A DNA stretch of 64,000 nucleotides. It comes from Kaistella yonginensis. Its GTDB lineage: Bacteria; Bacteroidota; Bacteroidia; Flavobacteriales; Weeksellaceae. This document shows positions 27,858-39,302 of the stretch, in pieces. The notes beneath the pieces are model-generated. The model did not search any database. It worked only from the letters and a program-made list of their open reading frames with translations, and was not told the origin of the DNA. A program made the translations under genes and the position numbers. Each line of letters opens with the position of its first letter. Positions within the stretch are counted from its first letter, which is position 1. Location: the NCBI RefSeq assembly GCF_030409525.1, contig NZ_JAUFQB010000058.1, positions 21,478 through 85,477 of the forward strand, read 5' to 3'.

Positions 27858-30800
27858 CTATTCTTCCAGTCTTACATCAAGACCAAGACCTTGCAACTCA
27901 TGAAGTAATACGTTGAAGGATTCTGGAATACCTGGTTCAGGCATTGCTTCTCCTTTTGCAATCGCTTCATATGTTTTTGCTCTACCAATCACGTCATCTG
28001 ACTTCACCGTCAAGATTTCTCTTAGGATATTTGAAGCACCAAATGCTTCCAATGCCCAAACCTCCATCTCACCGAATCTTTGTCCACCAAACTGCGCTTT
28101 ACCACCTAATGGCTGTTGCGTAATTAATGAGTAAGGTCCAATCGAACGTGCGTGCATTTTGTCATCTACCATGTGACCTAGTTTCAACATGTAAATAATT
28201 CCAACCGTTGCGGGTTGTGCGAATCTTTCACCTGTTCCACCGTCATATAAGTAAGTACTACCATATTTTGGTAAACCTGCTTGCTCGGTATATTCTGTAA
28301 TTTGCTCTAAACTTGCCCCATCGAAAATTGGAGTTGCGAATTTCAACCCTAATTTTTGTCCAGCCCAACCTAAAACGGTTTCGTAAATCTGCCCGATGTT
28401 CATACGAGAAGGTACACCCAATGGATTCAATACGATATCTACTGGTGTTCCGTCTTCTAGGAACGGCATGTCTTCTTCACGTACGATTCTTGATACAATC
28501 CCTTTGTTACCGTGTCGTCCCGCCATTTTATCACCAACGTTCAGTTTACGTTTTTTAGCAACATAAACTTTCGCTAATTTGATGATACCTGCAGGAAGTT
28601 CGTCTCCAATAGAGATTGCAAATTTCTCACGGTTTTTAACACCGTTCAAGTCGTTGTATTTGATCTTGTAATTGTGAATTAATTGTTTAACCAATTCATT
28701 ACGTTCAGCATCAACAGTCCAGTCAGCACCGCTTACGTTTACATAATCTTCAACAGATTGAAGAAGTTTGGTTGTAAACTTCACGCCTTTTCCGATAATC
28801 TCTTCAGCTAAATCGTTATTCACTCCCTGAGAAGTTTTACCGTTTACCAAAGTTCCTAATTTTTCAAGAAGTGTTCCTCTTAAGTCATCGAATTTCGCTT
28901 TGTACGTGTTTTCGATTTCCTCCAGTTTCAACTTTTCTTCGGATCTTTTCTTTTTGTCTTTAATATTTCTCGAGAATAACTTCTTGTTAATAACAACTCC
29001 TCTTAAAGAAGAATCTGCTTTTAACGAAGCATCTTTTACATCTCCAGCTTTATCACCGAAGATTGCTCTTAATAATTTCTCTTCCGGTGTTGGATCAGAT
29101 TCGCCTTTTGGAGTAATTTTTCCGATCATGATATCACCAGGCTTCACATCAGCACCGATTCTAATCATACCGTTTTCGTCTAAGTCTTTGGTCGCTTCTT
29201 CAGAAACGTTAGGAATATCTGCTGTTAATTCTTCCATACCTAATTTGGTATCACGAACTTCCAGCGTATATTCATCCACGTGGATTGACGTAAACCAGTC
29301 CTCACGAACTACTTTTTCATTAATTACAATTGCATCCTCAAAGTTGTATCCTTTCCATGGCATAAATGCTACGGTAAGGTTCCTGCCGATGGCCAATTCC
29401 CCATTTTCAGTTGCATAACCATCACACAGAACCTGCCCTTTTTCAACTTTGTCACCAACTCTTACGTTTGGTCTCAAAGTAATGGTCGTACTCTGGTTGG
29501 TTTTACGGAATTTGGTCAATTTATACGACTTGGTTCCTGAATCAAATGAAACTAGATTTTGATCATCAGTTCTATCATAATTAATGATAATCTTGTCAGC
29601 ATCTACATATTCTACCGTACCTGAGCCTTCAGCATTAATTAAAACTCTGGAGTCGGTTGCCACCTGTTTTTCTAAACCGGTACCAACGATTGGTGCTTCT
29701 GGCTTCAACAATGGAACTGCCTGACGCATCATATTGGATCCCATCAAGGCTCTATTCGCATCATCATGCTCCAAGAATGGAATTAATGAAGCAGAAATAC
29801 CAGAAATCTGGTTTGGTGCCACGTCGATTAAATCAACTTGTTTAGGTTCTACCACTGGATAATCACCATCCAGACGAGCAATAACTCTATCTGTAAGAAT
29901 TGTTCCGTCATCTTTCATATCGATATTTGCCTGTGCAATTACTCGATCCTCTTCATCCTCAGCATTTAAGTACACTTGATTGCCTTTCAAATCAACTTTA
30001 CCGTTCTCTACTTTTCTGTATGGCGTTTCAATGAAACCTAAAGTATTGATTTTTGCATAAATTCCTAATGACGAAATCAAACCAATGTTTGGTCCCTCTG
30101 GGGTTTCGATCGGGCAAATCCTTCCGTAGTGTGTATGGTGAACGTCACGCACCTCAAATCCGGCTCTCTCTCTTGATAAACCACCAGGTCCTAGGGCAGA
30201 AAGTCTACGCTTGTGCGTAATTTCTGAGAGTGGATTGGTTTGGTCCATGAACTGAGACAACTGGTTGGTTCCGAAGAACGAGTTGATCACAGAGGTTAAA
30301 GTTTTCGCGTTAACCAAGTCAATCGGCGTAAAGATCTCGTTATCTCTAACGTTCATTCTCTCGCGGATCGTTCTGGCAATTCTCGAAAGACCTACACCGA
30401 ACTGTCCTGATAATTGCTCACCAACAGTCTTAATACGTCTGTTTGATAAGTGATCAATATCATCTACTTCAGTTTTAGAGTTTACCAATTGAATCAAGTG
30501 TCTTACGATCGCAATGATATCATCTTTGGTTAAAACTTCAGTTTTCTCAGGAATATTTAATCCTAATTTTTTGTTCAATCGGTAACGACCAACTTCTCCT
30601 AATGAATAACGTTGCTCACTGAAGAATAATTTTTCGATAATTCCACGTGCAGTTTCTTCATCGGGCGGATCTGCATTACGCAACTGACGATAAATATATT
30701 CAACCGCTTCTTTTTCAGAATTGGTTGGATCTTTTTGTAAAGTGTTTTGAATGATGGAGAATTCATGAGAATTTTCTTTGTGAATCAAAATTGATTTCAC

Positions 30801-31685
30801 GCCAGAATCCATAATCATTTCTACGTGTTCTTTTTCAAGAACCGTTTCTCTATCCAAGATGATTTCATTTCTTTCAATAGAAACTACTTCACCGGTATCT
30901 TCATCTACGAAATCTTCGAACCAAGTGTTCAATACTCTCGCTGCAAGAACTCTTCCTTCTACTTTTTTCAAGGCTGCTTTAGAAACTTTAATTTCTTCGG
31001 CAAGGTCGAAAATTTGTAAAATGTCTTTATCAGATTCGTAACCAATTGCTCTTAACAAAGTAGTTAAAGGTAATTTTTTCTTACGATCGATATAGGCAAA
31101 CATTACATTATTAATGTCGGTTGTAAATTCCATCCAAGACCCTTTAAAAGGAATAATACGGGAATAGTACAATTTGGTTCCGTTGGCGTGGTATGTTTGA
31201 CCAAAGAAAACCCCTGGCGAACGGTGTAACTGTGTTACGATCACACGTTCAGCACCATTAATAATAAATGACCCAGATGGCGTCATGTAAGGAACTGGTC
31301 CTAAATAAACATCTTGTACTACCGTTTGGAAATCTTCGTGTTCCGGGTCGGTACAATACAATTTAAGTCTGGCTTTAAGAGGGACCGAATAGGTTAAACC
31401 TCTTTCTACACACTCGTCGATCGAGTATCGTGGGGAATCCACCAAATAATCTAAAAATTCTAAAACGAAATTGTTTCTAGAATCGGTAATTGGGAAATTC
31501 TCTTCAAAGGTTTTGTACAAAGATTCTTTGAGTCTCTGCTCCGGAAGGGTATCCAACTGGAAAAATTCTTTGAAAGATTGGATCTGAATGTCCAAAAAGT
31601 CAGGGGTAACAATTTTTCCTTTTGCTTCAGAAAAATTGATTCTTTGATTGGCCTGAGTTTTAGCGACTGCTTTAGATTTACTCAT
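27858..31685 (-). CDS. rpoB: DNA-directed RNA polymerase subunit beta
   Basis: A 1275-residue subunit. Core beta motifs are present: the rifampicin region [33 protein letters not shown] near 495-525, [13 protein letters not shown] near 800 and the [10 protein letters not shown] lobe near 1050. It begins [10 protein letters not shown] at 31685. It is normally preceded by rplL; here 5.9 kb separates them. It therefore probably uses the promoter at 32054-32084, with a leader of about 365 nt. Confidence 0.98.
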   Translation of the reverse strand: MSKSKAVAKTQANQRINFSEAKGKIVTPDFLDIQIQSFKEFFQLDTLPEQRLKESLYKTFEENFPITDSRNNFVLEFLDYLVDSPRYSIDECVERGLTYSVPLKARLKLYCTDPEHEDFQTVVQDVYLGPVPYMTPSGSFIINGAERVIVTQLHRSPGVFFGQTYHANGTKLYYSRIIPFKGSWMEFTTDINNVMFAYIDRKKKLPLTTLLRAIGYESDKDILQIFDLAEEIKVSKAALKKVEGRVLAARVLNTWFEDFVDEDTGEVVSIERNEIILDRETVLEKEHVEMIMDSGVKSILIHKENSHEFSIIQNTLQKDPTNSEKEAVEYIYRQLRNADPPDEETARGIIEKLFFSEQRYSLGEVGRYRLNKKLGLNIPEKTEVLTKDDIIAIVRHLIQLVNSKTEVDDIDHLSNRRIKTVGEQLSGQFGVGLSRIARTIRERMNVRDNEIFTPIDLVNAKTLTSVINSFFGTNQLSQFMDQTNPLSEITHKRRLSALGPGGLSRERAGFEVRDVHHTHYGRICPIETPEGPNIGLISSLGIYAKINTLGFIETPYRKVENGKVDLKGNQVYLNAEDEEDRVIAQANIDMKDDGTILTDRVIARLDGDYPVVEPKQVDLIDVAPNQISGISASLIPFLEHDDANRALMGSNMMRQAVPLLKPEAPIVGTGLEKQVATDSRVLINAEGSGTVEYVDADKIIINYDRTDDQNLVSFDSGTKSYKLTKFRKTNQSTTITLRPNVRVGDKVEKGQVLCDGYATENGELAIGRNLTVAFMPWKGYNFEDAIVINEKVVREDWFTSIHVDEYTLEVRDTKLGMEELTADIPNVSEEATKDLDENGMIRIGADVKPGDIMIGKITPKGESDPTPEEKLLRAIFGDKAGDVKDASLKADSSLRGVVINKKLFSRNIKDKKKRSEEKLKLEEIENTYKAKFDDLRGTLLEKLGTLVNGKTSQGVNNDLAEEIIGKGVKFTTKLLQSVEDYVNVSGADWTVDAERNELVKQLIHNYKIKYNDLNGVKNREKFAISIGDELPAGIIKLAKVYVAKKRKLNVGDKMAGRHGNKGIVSRIVREEDMPFLEDGTPVDIVLNPLGVPSRMNIGQIYETVLGWAGQKLGLKFATPIFDGASLEQITEYTEQAGLPKYGSTYLYDGGTGERFAQPATVGIIYMLKLGHMVDDKMHARSIGPYSLITQQPLGGKAQFGGQRFGEMEVWALEAFGASNILREILTVKSDDVIGRAKTYEAIAKGEAMPEPGIPESFNVLLHELQGLGLDVRLEE

Positions 31686-31977
31686 AAAAAAATTAAAGAA
31701 TGAGGGTTAAAAAATATTTTGTTTTTCAAAATATCAGGTTTAAATTGAAGACGAAAAGATTTATGATTGCAGACGAACTCAATAAGAAAACGATATAGAA
31801 AACTTTGGCGCAGTTATCTGAATAATTCTTATTAAAAGTCTCTGATCTATTATCTATCAGTCTTTTATCTAAAACCTAACTGCAACATCGGTATATCTTT
31901 TCACGACGTAGTGCAAAATATTTTCACTGTAACTTTGGCAGAAATTTTTGTTTGGGTGATTATTAAAACAGAAAATC

Positions 31978-31998
31978 CTCTTTCAAAAATTGAAAGAG
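31978..31998 (-). promoter_or_regulatory. Hairpin in the rpoB leader
   Basis: On the minus strand CTCTTTCAA pairs perfectly with TTGAAAGAG around a 3-nt loop, and a T-rich stretch (GATTTTCTGTTTT) follows, giving an attenuator-like look. It sits about 60 nt after the predicted transcript start and 290 nt before the rpoB ATG. The rest of the 575-bp gap (31686-32260) has no gene. Confidence 0.4.
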
Positions 31999-32053
31999 TT
32001 GATAGTCAATATTTTAAAGTCAAGTAAACAATTATATGCGCCAAAATTGAGTG

Positions 32054-32084
32054 CAAAGGTAAGAATTTAATTCGGTTATTACAA
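32054..32084 (-). promoter_or_regulatory. Promoter candidate for rpoBC
   Basis: Minus strand TTG (32084-32082), a 20-bp spacer and TACCTTTG (32061-32054) match the Bacteroidetes consensus. It is the only good match in the gap before rpoB. Confidence 0.6.
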
Positions 32085-32260
32085 ATAACACACTGATTTT
32101 GAACCGTAATCTGTTTTTTTTAAAATAGTTATCTTAAAGAAAACCCTACAATCATTACTCCGGAAAATGAAATTGAGCATCTGCGGGAAAAATCATAAAA
32201 ATAGGGTAAAAAAATAGCCACTCCTTTCGAAGTGACTATTTAAGACAAATAGTCTTAAAG

Positions 32261-32815
32261 TTACGGTTTCCAGAAACTCCATTTGCTGCCATTGAAAACA
32301 GCCAAGCGTTTTGCGCCCGTTTTGTTGACATAAACCATCATTCCCGGCGAAGGACTTGGGATGTTTTGTACATCTGCAACCGTGGGTAAAACCATCGCTT
32401 TGGTGGTAGATTCTAAAACCAAAACACCATCTGCGGTAGTTGTTGTAGATCCAATGATCGCTTTTGATCCTTCGATTTCGCTAAGCATTGAAGGTTGTTC
32501 TATTGCAAAGTTCGCCAGAACGAGCGGAGAATTTAAGTTCGCATCTTGTCCACTCAAATCTTGCCACGTACCGTTATAATATTTTACGCGCGCTTTGGTG
32601 GGATCACTGGCATCTAAAAGCAAGGTGCCTTCCGAGAGTTTCGTGCCCGTAGGAATCGTACGAACATAGGGCAATATAAGGCCTTTGTTCTCTAAAGCAA
32701 ATTCTAGTAAAACAGAAGTCTTTACTGCTGCTGTTCCTGTGGCATTCCCGATGATGACCTGCGCATTGGCTGTAAACATCATGGCTAGTAATATGGTTGC
32801 TACTATTTTTTTCAT
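32261..32815 (-). CDS. Exported hypothetical protein with a fibre-tail-like repeat unit
   Basis: A 184-residue protein starting at the ATG before KKIVATILLAMMFTANAQ, a clean signal peptide; the longer frame from 32899 runs through a hairpin repeat. The mature part contains LLEFALENKGLILPYVRT near 32-49 and a C-terminal unit VLESTTKAMVLPTVADV, then PGMMVYVNKTGAKRLAVFNG, ending SKWSFWKP. The same unit closes the neighbouring 940-residue protein ([14 protein letters not shown] ... [18 protein letters not shown]), so the two are related products, perhaps partners. No T9SS sorting domain is seen. The function is unknown. Confidence 0.6.
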   Translation of the reverse strand: MKKIVATILLAMMFTANAQVIIGNATGTAAVKTSVLLEFALENKGLILPYVRTIPTGTKLSEGTLLLDASDPTKARVKYYNGTWQDLSGQDANLNSPLVLANFAIEQPSMLSEIEGSKAIIGSTTTTADGVLVLESTTKAMVLPTVADVQNIPSPSPGMMVYVNKTGAKRLAVFNGSKWSFWKP

Positions 32816-32840
32816 TTTATTTATTTTTTTCCTCACCCAA

Positions 32841-32863
32841 ACCCTCTCTTTTAATGAGAGGGT
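32841..32863. repeat. REP-like hairpin
   Basis: ACCCTCTC and GAGAGGGT form a perfect 8-bp stem with a 7-nt loop, next to CCTCACCCAA. The combination resembles REP/palindromic units that occur in many bacterial genomes as CCTCACCC...CCCTCTC. It separates the two related surface-protein genes. Confidence 0.45.
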
Positions 32864-32889
32864 ATTGATGAAGTTGATTATACTAATTT

Positions 32890-35712
32890 TTATGGACAAG
32901 TTGGGGTTTCAAAGCAACTCCAAGCTCCATCTGAATATATTTTCAAACATTTGTTGACGGTATCATAAACCATCATTCCTTCTTGACCGGTTAAGCCACT
33001 AATTTGAGTTGGGGTCATTCTGGTAATGACAAATCCTTTGGTGTTGGATTCTAAAACCGTGTGGGCAGAGGTTCTGATCATTGGCCAGTTGCCATTGTCT
33101 GCGCCGGCTCTTTGCAACAAAGTGATACCGTGTTTGGTGGCGACGCCTGCTCCGGTATTTGGATCGTCATAGCAAGCACTATTAATAGTTAGCACGGTAG
33201 ATTTTGCAGCACCACAATAATTACCAGCATGTCTAATGGTAACCACATAAGTTCCGCCACTTGTAGCCGTTACACCCGTTAAAGTAAGTGTAGCGGTGGT
33301 TGCGCCAGAAATCCCTGCTCCATTAACAACCGCTACTCCATCTTTGGTCCAAGAATACGTTAAACCCGCTGTTGCATTACCTGGAGTGGTATAATTTGGT
33401 GCGAATGGCGTTGTTGTGGCCCAAGTTGTAGCACTTTCTGCCGTTGCGTTGGAGGTCAATGTAACAGTAGTTCCTGAATTCGCAGTTACTGTTGCTGGTG
33501 GAGTGGTTCCTGTGTTGATTCTTACGGGAGTTTTTACTCCTGTAGTTGTAGCTTGTCCTGCTCCTGCAGCAGTAGGAATCCCATTCGAATCTACCGTGAC
33601 ACCTAAATTAGCAGAGCTTCCGCCATTGCTTCCCCCTGGTAATGTTCCGGTGGTTGTATAATGATTAGCTCCTTCTGTTGCATCTGGGCACCCATCATTG
33701 TCGCTGTCTGTGTCTAAAAAATTTGGAATCCCATCGCCATCGGTATCACAAAATAAACGAACTGCAATTCCTACTCCTTGTTTTGAGTCTATAGTTTTGG
33801 TTGTAGCGGTAACTTTAGGAGCGTAACCCGTTGTTACAAATAAAGCATTTACACTACTTGTTTCCGTATTCAAATAAGTGACTATATTAGTTCCACCACC
33901 CGTGATATTCGATGTTGTAATTGTTCCAGTTCCTAGTTTTTCTAATAAGGTAAAATTATTTGTATTCGTTTGATACGATACACTTTCTCCCCTTGTTGGA
34001 TTTAATGCAACTTTATCATTAGTGGATTCCGGATCAAAAACAACTAAATCTACTGGATAACTTACGCCACCTTTTGTCGCGGTAACTACAATGTCCATCG
34101 TATTTGTTGAAGTAGTATTGTCTGGAGTATAGAGGATCTCTTTAAAGGTTGTAGTATTTACATTATAATATCTCCAAAACATCCAAGCGGGACCGTTTGC
34201 CCAAGTATTTACATCATTCCCAACCATCGTTTTAGTATTAGCAGCACCAGTTGAAGTACTTGTATAGTTTGAGATGGTAGCCGTATAAGTTACTCCATTA
34301 AAGACTACAGTTTTGGTTGCAGTAGTACTTGTTGGGCTAAGAGTAACCCCGCTCCAATCGAAAAACAAAAGCTGTTTCGTATAGCTAGGAATGGTGGTGG
34401 GTGTTGTAGCAACGGGAAAAGCACCATTTGGCGCGTTGGTTTGGTCACAATACATTTCAGTAGCATCTAAAATCCCATCATTATCATTATCTAAATCACA
34501 AACATCATTTACACCATCTCCGTCGCGATCGGTTGGAGTTGGGTTGCCATCGGTACTTGCGCCAAATGTACAAGGATCTGCAAGTGTTACTGTTGCACTG
34601 GCTGTGTTATTTGTAAGATTGGAATCGATCTCATTACCAGTAATAATAGCTACATTGGTAAGATTACCTGTTGTTTTTACTGTGGCGGTAATTTGTAAAT
34701 TTAAAGAGGCACTAACTGCTAAATTTCCGATTGTCCAAACTCCTGTCGTATTATTATAAGTAGTTCCTGAAGGTGCAGAAGCACTTACAAAAGTATATCC
34801 AGAAGGCAATAGATCACCTACTTGAACTCCTGTAGCTGCTGCAGTTCCTAAATTCGTGGCAGCAAGGGTAAATATAACATTAGTATTGGCAAGCGCCACA
34901 TTAGAATTTACTGATTTCAATATCTGCAAGTCTGTTGTCGCTTTCGTTGTTGGATTCGGTGTAGTGGTTGTAGGTACGGTGAAAGCACCTCCTGCTGTTC
35001 CTAATTTCATAGCTGCCAATCTTCCTGATGCAGCATTGCTATTTCCTATAAAAAAAGTAATTGAAGTTTTACTGGAATTGTAATCCGCTAAAAAGGAATT
35101 GGAGTTGTCAAAATCAGTTCCATTAATTGAGGTTGGGGAACCTAAAATCTGAAAGAATGAACCCACAGTCGAAGTTGTTAATGCCGTTGCATCGGAACGT
35201 CTGTATGCCGAGTATTCTTGGTTTGAAAGACGATAAAGTTCAGTATATGCTGGATTACCCCCGTTAGCTGGATTGCCATCAACATCCATCCCGGTTAAAA
35301 TAAAATTTCTCAAGTAAATGGGAAAATCAGTTGCCGTATCAAAAAATTCCATTTTATAGGTTGCTCCTTTTATTCCGCTACCGGTCGTATTGATAATCGG
35401 CTGAAATTGTCCAGGTTTGGAGGTATCATCATCATAGTTGCTAATTGTAACATTGGCATCTAAAGTCATGGTTACTTTGGCATAGACCGTAACGCCACTT
35501 TTTGTTACGACATTCGCATATTTTACAACAGATCCTGACGTAGTTGGAGTTCCACTAATGGTTGTTCTATTGCTGTTCAAGAAAGAAAAATCTGTACCTG
35601 AAACATCCAAAGTTGCAGTTTGTGCCATGATAAACGGACTGAAAAACATTAACCCGAAAACACATATAAAATAGTTTTTCAAAGGTTTTGAAATGAATTG
35701 AAATTTTGTCAT
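32890..35712 (-). CDS. Large exported surface protein with DUF11, thrombospondin type-3 and Ig-like repeats
   Basis: A 940-residue secreted protein. The signal peptide is residues 1-30 (to FIMAQ). Residues 30-250 form a beta-rich N-terminal domain. About 264-375 is a DUF11/conserved-repeat domain ([19 protein letters not shown]). Thrombospondin type-3 calcium-binding repeats follow at about 395-420 ([19 protein letters not shown]) and 655-685 ([19 protein letters not shown]). A Thr/Ala-rich Ig-like region covers about 700-850. The C-terminus has the short unit [18 protein letters not shown] shared with the next gene, and no T9SS sorting motif. It is probably a surface or matrix protein. It belongs to the insert between rplL and rpoB. 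Confidence 0.75.
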   Translation of the reverse strand: MTKFQFISKPLKNYFICVFGLMFFSPFIMAQTATLDVSGTDFSFLNSNRTTISGTPTTSGSVVKYANVVTKSGVTVYAKVTMTLDANVTISNYDDDTSKPGQFQPIINTTGSGIKGATYKMEFFDTATDFPIYLRNFILTGMDVDGNPANGGNPAYTELYRLSNQEYSAYRRSDATALTTSTVGSFFQILGSPTSINGTDFDNSNSFLADYNSSKTSITFFIGNSNAASGRLAAMKLGTAGGAFTVPTTTTPNPTTKATTDLQILKSVNSNVALANTNVIFTLAATNLGTAAATGVQVGDLLPSGYTFVSASAPSGTTYNNTTGVWTIGNLAVSASLNLQITATVKTTGNLTNVAIITGNEIDSNLTNNTASATVTLADPCTFGASTDGNPTPTDRDGDGVNDVCDLDNDNDGILDATEMYCDQTNAPNGAFPVATTPTTIPSYTKQLLFFDWSGVTLSPTSTTATKTVVFNGVTYTATISNYTSTSTGAANTKTMVGNDVNTWANGPAWMFWRYYNVNTTTFKEILYTPDNTTSTNTMDIVVTATKGGVSYPVDLVVFDPESTNDKVALNPTRGESVSYQTNTNNFTLLEKLGTGTITTSNITGGGTNIVTYLNTETSSVNALFVTTGYAPKVTATTKTIDSKQGVGIAVRLFCDTDGDGIPNFLDTDSDNDGCPDATEGANHYTTTGTLPGGSNGGSSANLGVTVDSNGIPTAAGAGQATTTGVKTPVRINTGTTPPATVTANSGTTVTLTSNATAESATTWATTTPFAPNYTTPGNATAGLTYSWTKDGVAVVNGAGISGATTATLTLTGVTATSGGTYVVTIRHAGNYCGAAKSTVLTINSACYDDPNTGAGVATKHGITLLQRAGADNGNWPMIRTSAHTVLESNTKGFVITRMTPTQISGLTGQEGMMVYDTVNKCLKIYSDGAWSCFETPTCP

Positions 35713-35875
35713 TTTTTAATTAATGTGATTTTTGATTTTATTAAAATTTCTATCTGCAAAAAATATTGATTTAAAAAAATGCAGATAAAGACGTATACCC
35801 GCTATGGGGCACACCTTTCGAACCATAAAATAAGTGAAAAATACTTAAAATATAGAACTACTGAAAGATAGAGAT

Positions 35876-36490
35876 TTAGAAATAAGACAAAAGCAAAGGA
35901 GGACCACGAAGGGACTTTGTATAACAGTTGCTAGATTGTACCTGAGATATAAAACTGAAAAAAACTTGTTCTATGAATTGGCTTGTAATTTTATGAATTT
36001 CATTTTCATGTCGGTTAATAATCGCCATTTTTTTGAACAAATCTCTTGAAGAAAAAACGGCCTTCATATCTTGAACTCGTTTGTTATCAAAAGTACTATC
36101 TCCACTTGAAGATTTGAAGAAATTTAACCTTAACGTAACCTTAGGTGCTTTATTAACTGCTTTTATTTCGTGTGCTTTTTTCTGCGCAACGATTACCTCA
36201 ATTTCTTTTGGCGGCAGCTCTTGTACTATTTGCGTAGTCGCGTTAACTTTGGGAATATTTTCAAGCAAGACTTCTGGATGGTAAACATTTTCTTTTCCAA
36301 CATGCAGTGCACCTTCTGATAGGAAAATTTCATCTGCTAACTCCGATTGTGGAGCGCGTTCTAATTCATCTTCAGTAGGGGTTACAGTCGCCAATACAAA
36401 TAAAGGCAATAGAAAAAACGTACAAACCAACAACCTCACCGTTGGAAAAACAGGGAAGCTATTAAAGATTATAGAATTTATTTTCTTCAA
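35876..36490 (-). CDS. Hypothetical protein with N-terminal membrane segment
   Basis: A 204-residue frame with a hydrophobic segment at about 18-36 (TVRLLVCTFFLLPLFVLATV), which may be a signal peptide or anchor. The region after it is acidic (TPTEDELERAPQSEL), then Lys-rich (KKAHEIKAVNKAPKVTLRL). The C-terminal 60 residues resemble no family I know. It belongs to the insert between rplL and rpoB. Coding status is likely but unproven; the start could be further downstream. Confidence 0.45.
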   Translation of the reverse strand: MKKINSIIFNSFPVFPTVRLLVCTFFLLPLFVLATVTPTEDELERAPQSELADEIFLSEGALHVGKENVYHPEVLLENIPKVNATTQIVQELPPKEIEVIVAQKKAHEIKAVNKAPKVTLRLNFFKSSSGDSTFDNKRVQDMKAVFSSRDLFKKMAIINRHENEIHKITSQFIEQVFFSFISQVQSSNCYTKSLRGPPLLLSYF

Positions 36491-37520
36491 TTTTTATGTG
36501 GAACTTGAATTGCAAATATAATATTTATTTTTAACTATTAGATTGTAATAACCGTATCAACAAGTTATATTTTAAAGAAAGATAAAAAAATACAGAAAAT
36601 ACAGAAAATAAACTAAAACATGATTTTATTTTTAGAATTTTCTTGTTGCTGTCATTTAAATTTGTTTAATCGGCCTGGGTTCATTCGCCATCCATTGTAT
36701 TTCACACCATTCTTTATTTGGCAAAATTACATCTACCGTAAAAACTTCAGTTAGCATTGTCCAATGCCAAATAAAATTATCGTTCATTAATAATTTGTAC
36801 TCCTCAGAAAAGAAACAGGAACAGGACACCGATTTTTCACAGACATTGCTATGATAATTTTTATAATTGATTTGAAAATCCTTTCATTCTTCAATTGACG
36901 TTTTTATTTATAATCTGAATTGTTAGATCTGAAATAGTGGTAATAGAGCATTAAAAAACGATTTAAAAGACGAACCGGCGCAATGGCCAAATTTGAAACT
37001 TTGTATAGCATTGATCCATTATATATTTGCTCTTGATGCCACACCTTGCGTTGTTGTAAAATAAAATTGAAATATCAATAGAAGAAAATTAAGATTATTC
37101 GCGAGAACCTTGGTTGAAAACAGCAGCATGAGCTTACTTTTTCGGCGGCAAATGTATTCCATAAAAACTAGATATATAATAGTATAAATTTTTACTCATT
37201 TCTTTCCTCCGAACCAGTATGTCTTTAAATTAAAAAGCAGGCTTTAAAAAACACATTGCGCAGTATCTAAAGCACCTGTAAAAATCTTATTTCTACACTA
37301 CAATCTTTTTCAGTTTACTTGGATATCAGAACCTACGAAAAAAATGACAAAAAATTGTTAAGAATATTCTTTTATTTTTCTTTTGGGGTTACTTCAACTG
37401 AAACCAGAGACTATTTTTAATTATAATGCAATATTATTGTACAAAACTGGAAATTAGTATTTCTTGTAGATTTGGTTAGAAATTAGCCTCTTTTGAAAAC
37501 TCCTGAAAAAAAACGAGCAC
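36491..37520. other. AT-rich gap between the surface-protein genes and rplL
   Basis: About 1 kb with no intact gene. It contains a likely coding remnant at 36656-36883 and otherwise AT-rich sequence with scattered stops in all frames. No promoter with good -33/-7 spacing was found for the 35876-36490 frame. The rplL terminator closes it at the right side. Confidence 0.45.
36656..36883 (-). pseudogene. Coding remnant without a start codon
   Basis: A minus-strand frame open from 36883 to a stop at 36656, 75 codons, lacking an upstream start. It encodes Cys/Trp-rich, protein-like text: VCEKSVSCSCFFSEEYKLLM, then FIWHWTMLTEVFTVDVILPN and EWCEIQWMANEPRPIKQI. An internal ATG gives only 43 residues. 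The residue composition is more coding-like than its surroundings, so I read it as the 3' part of a lost gene. I cannot assign a family. Confidence 0.4.
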
Positions 37521-37557
37521 AAAAAAAGACCTTCTCTTGCGAGAAAGTCTTTTTTTA
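37521..37557 (-). terminator. Terminator after rplL
   Basis: AAAAAAAGACcTTCTC pairs with GAGAAaGTCTTTTTTT around TTGC, on the minus-strand side of the rplL stop. It indicates that rplKAJL transcription ends before the insert. Confidence 0.85.
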
Positions 37558-37575
37558 CTTTAGATGAAAAGAGAA

Positions 37576-37941
37576 TTATTTCAATTCTACTTCTGCACCA
37601 GCTTCTTCTAATTGTTTTTTCAACGCTTCAGCTTCGTCTTTAGAGATTCCTTCTTTAATAGCAGTCGGAGCTCCGTCTACCATATCTTTAGCTTCTTTAA
37701 GACCTGCACCAGTTAAATCTTTAACTAATTTCACAACTGCTAATTTTGAAGCACCTGCAGCTTTCAAGATCACATCGAATTCAGTTTTTTCTTCTACTGC
37801 TTCACCACCACCTGCAACGGCAGCTACAGCTACAGCAGCTGGTTCGATTCCGTACTCATCCTTAAGGATAGTCGCTAATTCATTTACGTCTTTAACGGTT
37901 AAGTTTACAAGCGTTTCCGCTAAGTTTTTTAAATCTGACAT
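37576..37941 (-). CDS. rplL: 50S ribosomal protein L7/L12
   Basis: A 121-residue ribosomal stalk protein. The N-terminal dimerisation part ([20 protein letters not shown]) is followed by an Ala/Val/Gly-rich hinge (residues 36-50) and the C-terminal factor-binding domain with [15 protein letters not shown]. It recruits translation GTPases to the ribosome. The length matches the family. It is the last gene of the rplKAJL block before a terminator. Confidence 0.97.
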   Translation of the reverse strand: MSDLKNLAETLVNLTVKDVNELATILKDEYGIEPAAVAVAAVAGGGEAVEEKTEFDVILKAAGASKLAVVKLVKDLTGAGLKEAKDMVDGAPTAIKEGISKDEAEALKKQLEEAGAEVELK

Positions 37942-37994
37942 TTTAATAATGTTTTAATTGTTGAACGATTTATTTGATTTTTTTTTGAGTCTAA

Positions 37995-38585
37995 TTACTC
38001 TGCACCAGGTGCATCGGTAGCGTCAGCGCTTGCTTCTGGAGCTGGGGTTTCTTCTGCTTGAACTTCTTCAGCAACTGGCGCAGCTTCTTCCGCTTTACCG
38101 GCAGCTTCATCTTTGTTTTGAAGGGCAGAAAGTACATTTCTAAGTGGAGATTGAAGCAATGTGATGATTTCACCAATCATTTCTTCTCTCGACTTGATGC
38201 TTACTAAAGCAGCTAAGTTTTCATCACCTACATAGAATGTTTCTTGTAAATAAGCAGATTTCAAAGCTGGGAATTCTGCTTTTTTTCTGAATCCTTGAAT
38301 CAACTTTGCCGGAGCATTTGCTGTTTCAGAAATCATTAAAGCTGAATTGCCTTTGAAAGTTGAGAACATTTCAGAGTAATCTACTCCTTCAATTTGTTCT
38401 AATGCTTTTTGTAGTAAAGTGTTTTTTACAACTTTTACGGTGATATTTTGTTTAAATGCTTGTCTTCTAAAATCTGAAGTCGCAGCAGCATTCATTCCTT
38501 CTAGACTTGCAACATAAACCACTTTCGCGTCCTGAAGCACCTCTTTTAATTCTTGTATTACTAATACTTTATCTTCTTTTGTCAT
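37995..38585 (-). CDS. rplJ: 50S ribosomal protein L10 with an extended acidic tail
   Basis: A 196-residue stalk-base protein that binds 23S rRNA and the L7/L12 dimers. The globular part covers residues 1-165 (DKVLVIQELKEVLQDAKVVYVASL at the start). The last 30 residues are an Ala/Glu/Pro-rich tail (AEEAAPVAEEVQAEETPAPE) beyond the usual 165-175 length; such tails occur in many Bacteroidetes L10 proteins. It precedes rplL by 53 bp. Confidence 0.96.
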   Translation of the reverse strand: MTKEDKVLVIQELKEVLQDAKVVYVASLEGMNAAATSDFRRQAFKQNITVKVVKNTLLQKALEQIEGVDYSEMFSTFKGNSALMISETANAPAKLIQGFRKKAEFPALKSAYLQETFYVGDENLAALVSIKSREEMIGEIITLLQSPLRNVLSALQNKDEAAGKAEEAAPVAEEVQAEETPAPEASADATDAPGAE

Positions 38586-38598
38586 TGTCTTTCAGATT

Positions 38599-39291
38599 TT
38601 AGTTTACAGATTTAGTATCAATTGCAATACCTGGGCTCATCGTAGAAGACAAGTAAATGCTTTTCACATAAATACCCTTAGACGCAGTTGGTTTCAACTT
38701 TACCAATGTCTGAATTAATTCAGCAGCATTTTCTTTGATTTGTGCAGCATCGAAAGATACTTTACCAATTCCTGCGTGGATGATTCCATATTTATCTACT
38801 TTAAAATCAATTTTACCTGATTTTACTTCAGATACTGCTTTACCGATATCCATCGTTACAGTTCCTGATTTAGGGTTAGGCATTAGACCTCTTGGACCTA
38901 AAATACGACCCAATGGACCTAATTTACCCATCACAGCTGGCATGGTAACGATCACGTCAACATCAGTCCAACCATCTTTTATTTTTTGTAAGTACTCGTC
39001 AAGACCAACATAATCAGCACCCGCTGCAGTAGCTTCTGCTTCTTTGTCTGGCGTAACCAAGGCCAATACTTTTACATCTTTACCCGTTCCGTGTGGAAGA
39101 GAAACGACCCCTCTAACCATTTGATTCGCTTTTCTAGGATCAACACCTAATCGAACTGCGATATCTACGGAAGCGTCAAATTTTGCAAAGTTCACTTCTT
39201 TTACCAAAGCCGAAGCTTCGTCAAGGGAGTAAATTTTGTTTTTTTCTATTTTGCTTAAAGCTTCTTTTTGCTTTTTCGTTAATTTTGCCAT
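38599..39291 (-). CDS. rplA: 50S ribosomal protein L1
   Basis: A 230-residue protein of the L1 stalk. Motifs are [19 protein letters not shown] near 32-51, the signature segment ending [15 protein letters not shown] near 132-146, and the C-terminal [18 protein letters not shown]. It binds 23S rRNA and also regulates its own operon in other bacteria. Genes rplK (11 bp upstream) and rplJ (13 bp downstream) are tightly spaced, indicating one operon. Confidence 0.97.
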   Translation of the reverse strand: MAKLTKKQKEALSKIEKNKIYSLDEASALVKEVNFAKFDASVDIAVRLGVDPRKANQMVRGVVSLPHGTGKDVKVLALVTPDKEAEATAAGADYVGLDEYLQKIKDGWTDVDVIVTMPAVMGKLGPLGRILGPRGLMPNPKSGTVTMDIGKAVSEVKSGKIDFKVDKYGIIHAGIGKVSFDAAQIKENAAELIQTLVKLKPTASKGIYVKSIYLSSTMSPGIAIDTKSVN

Positions 39292-39302
39292 ATCTATAAG
39301 TT

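Noticed and set aside
23696..31041. Many plus-strand frames opposite rpoC and rpoB
   Set aside because: They are mirror frames of highly conserved coding sequence and have no independent support.
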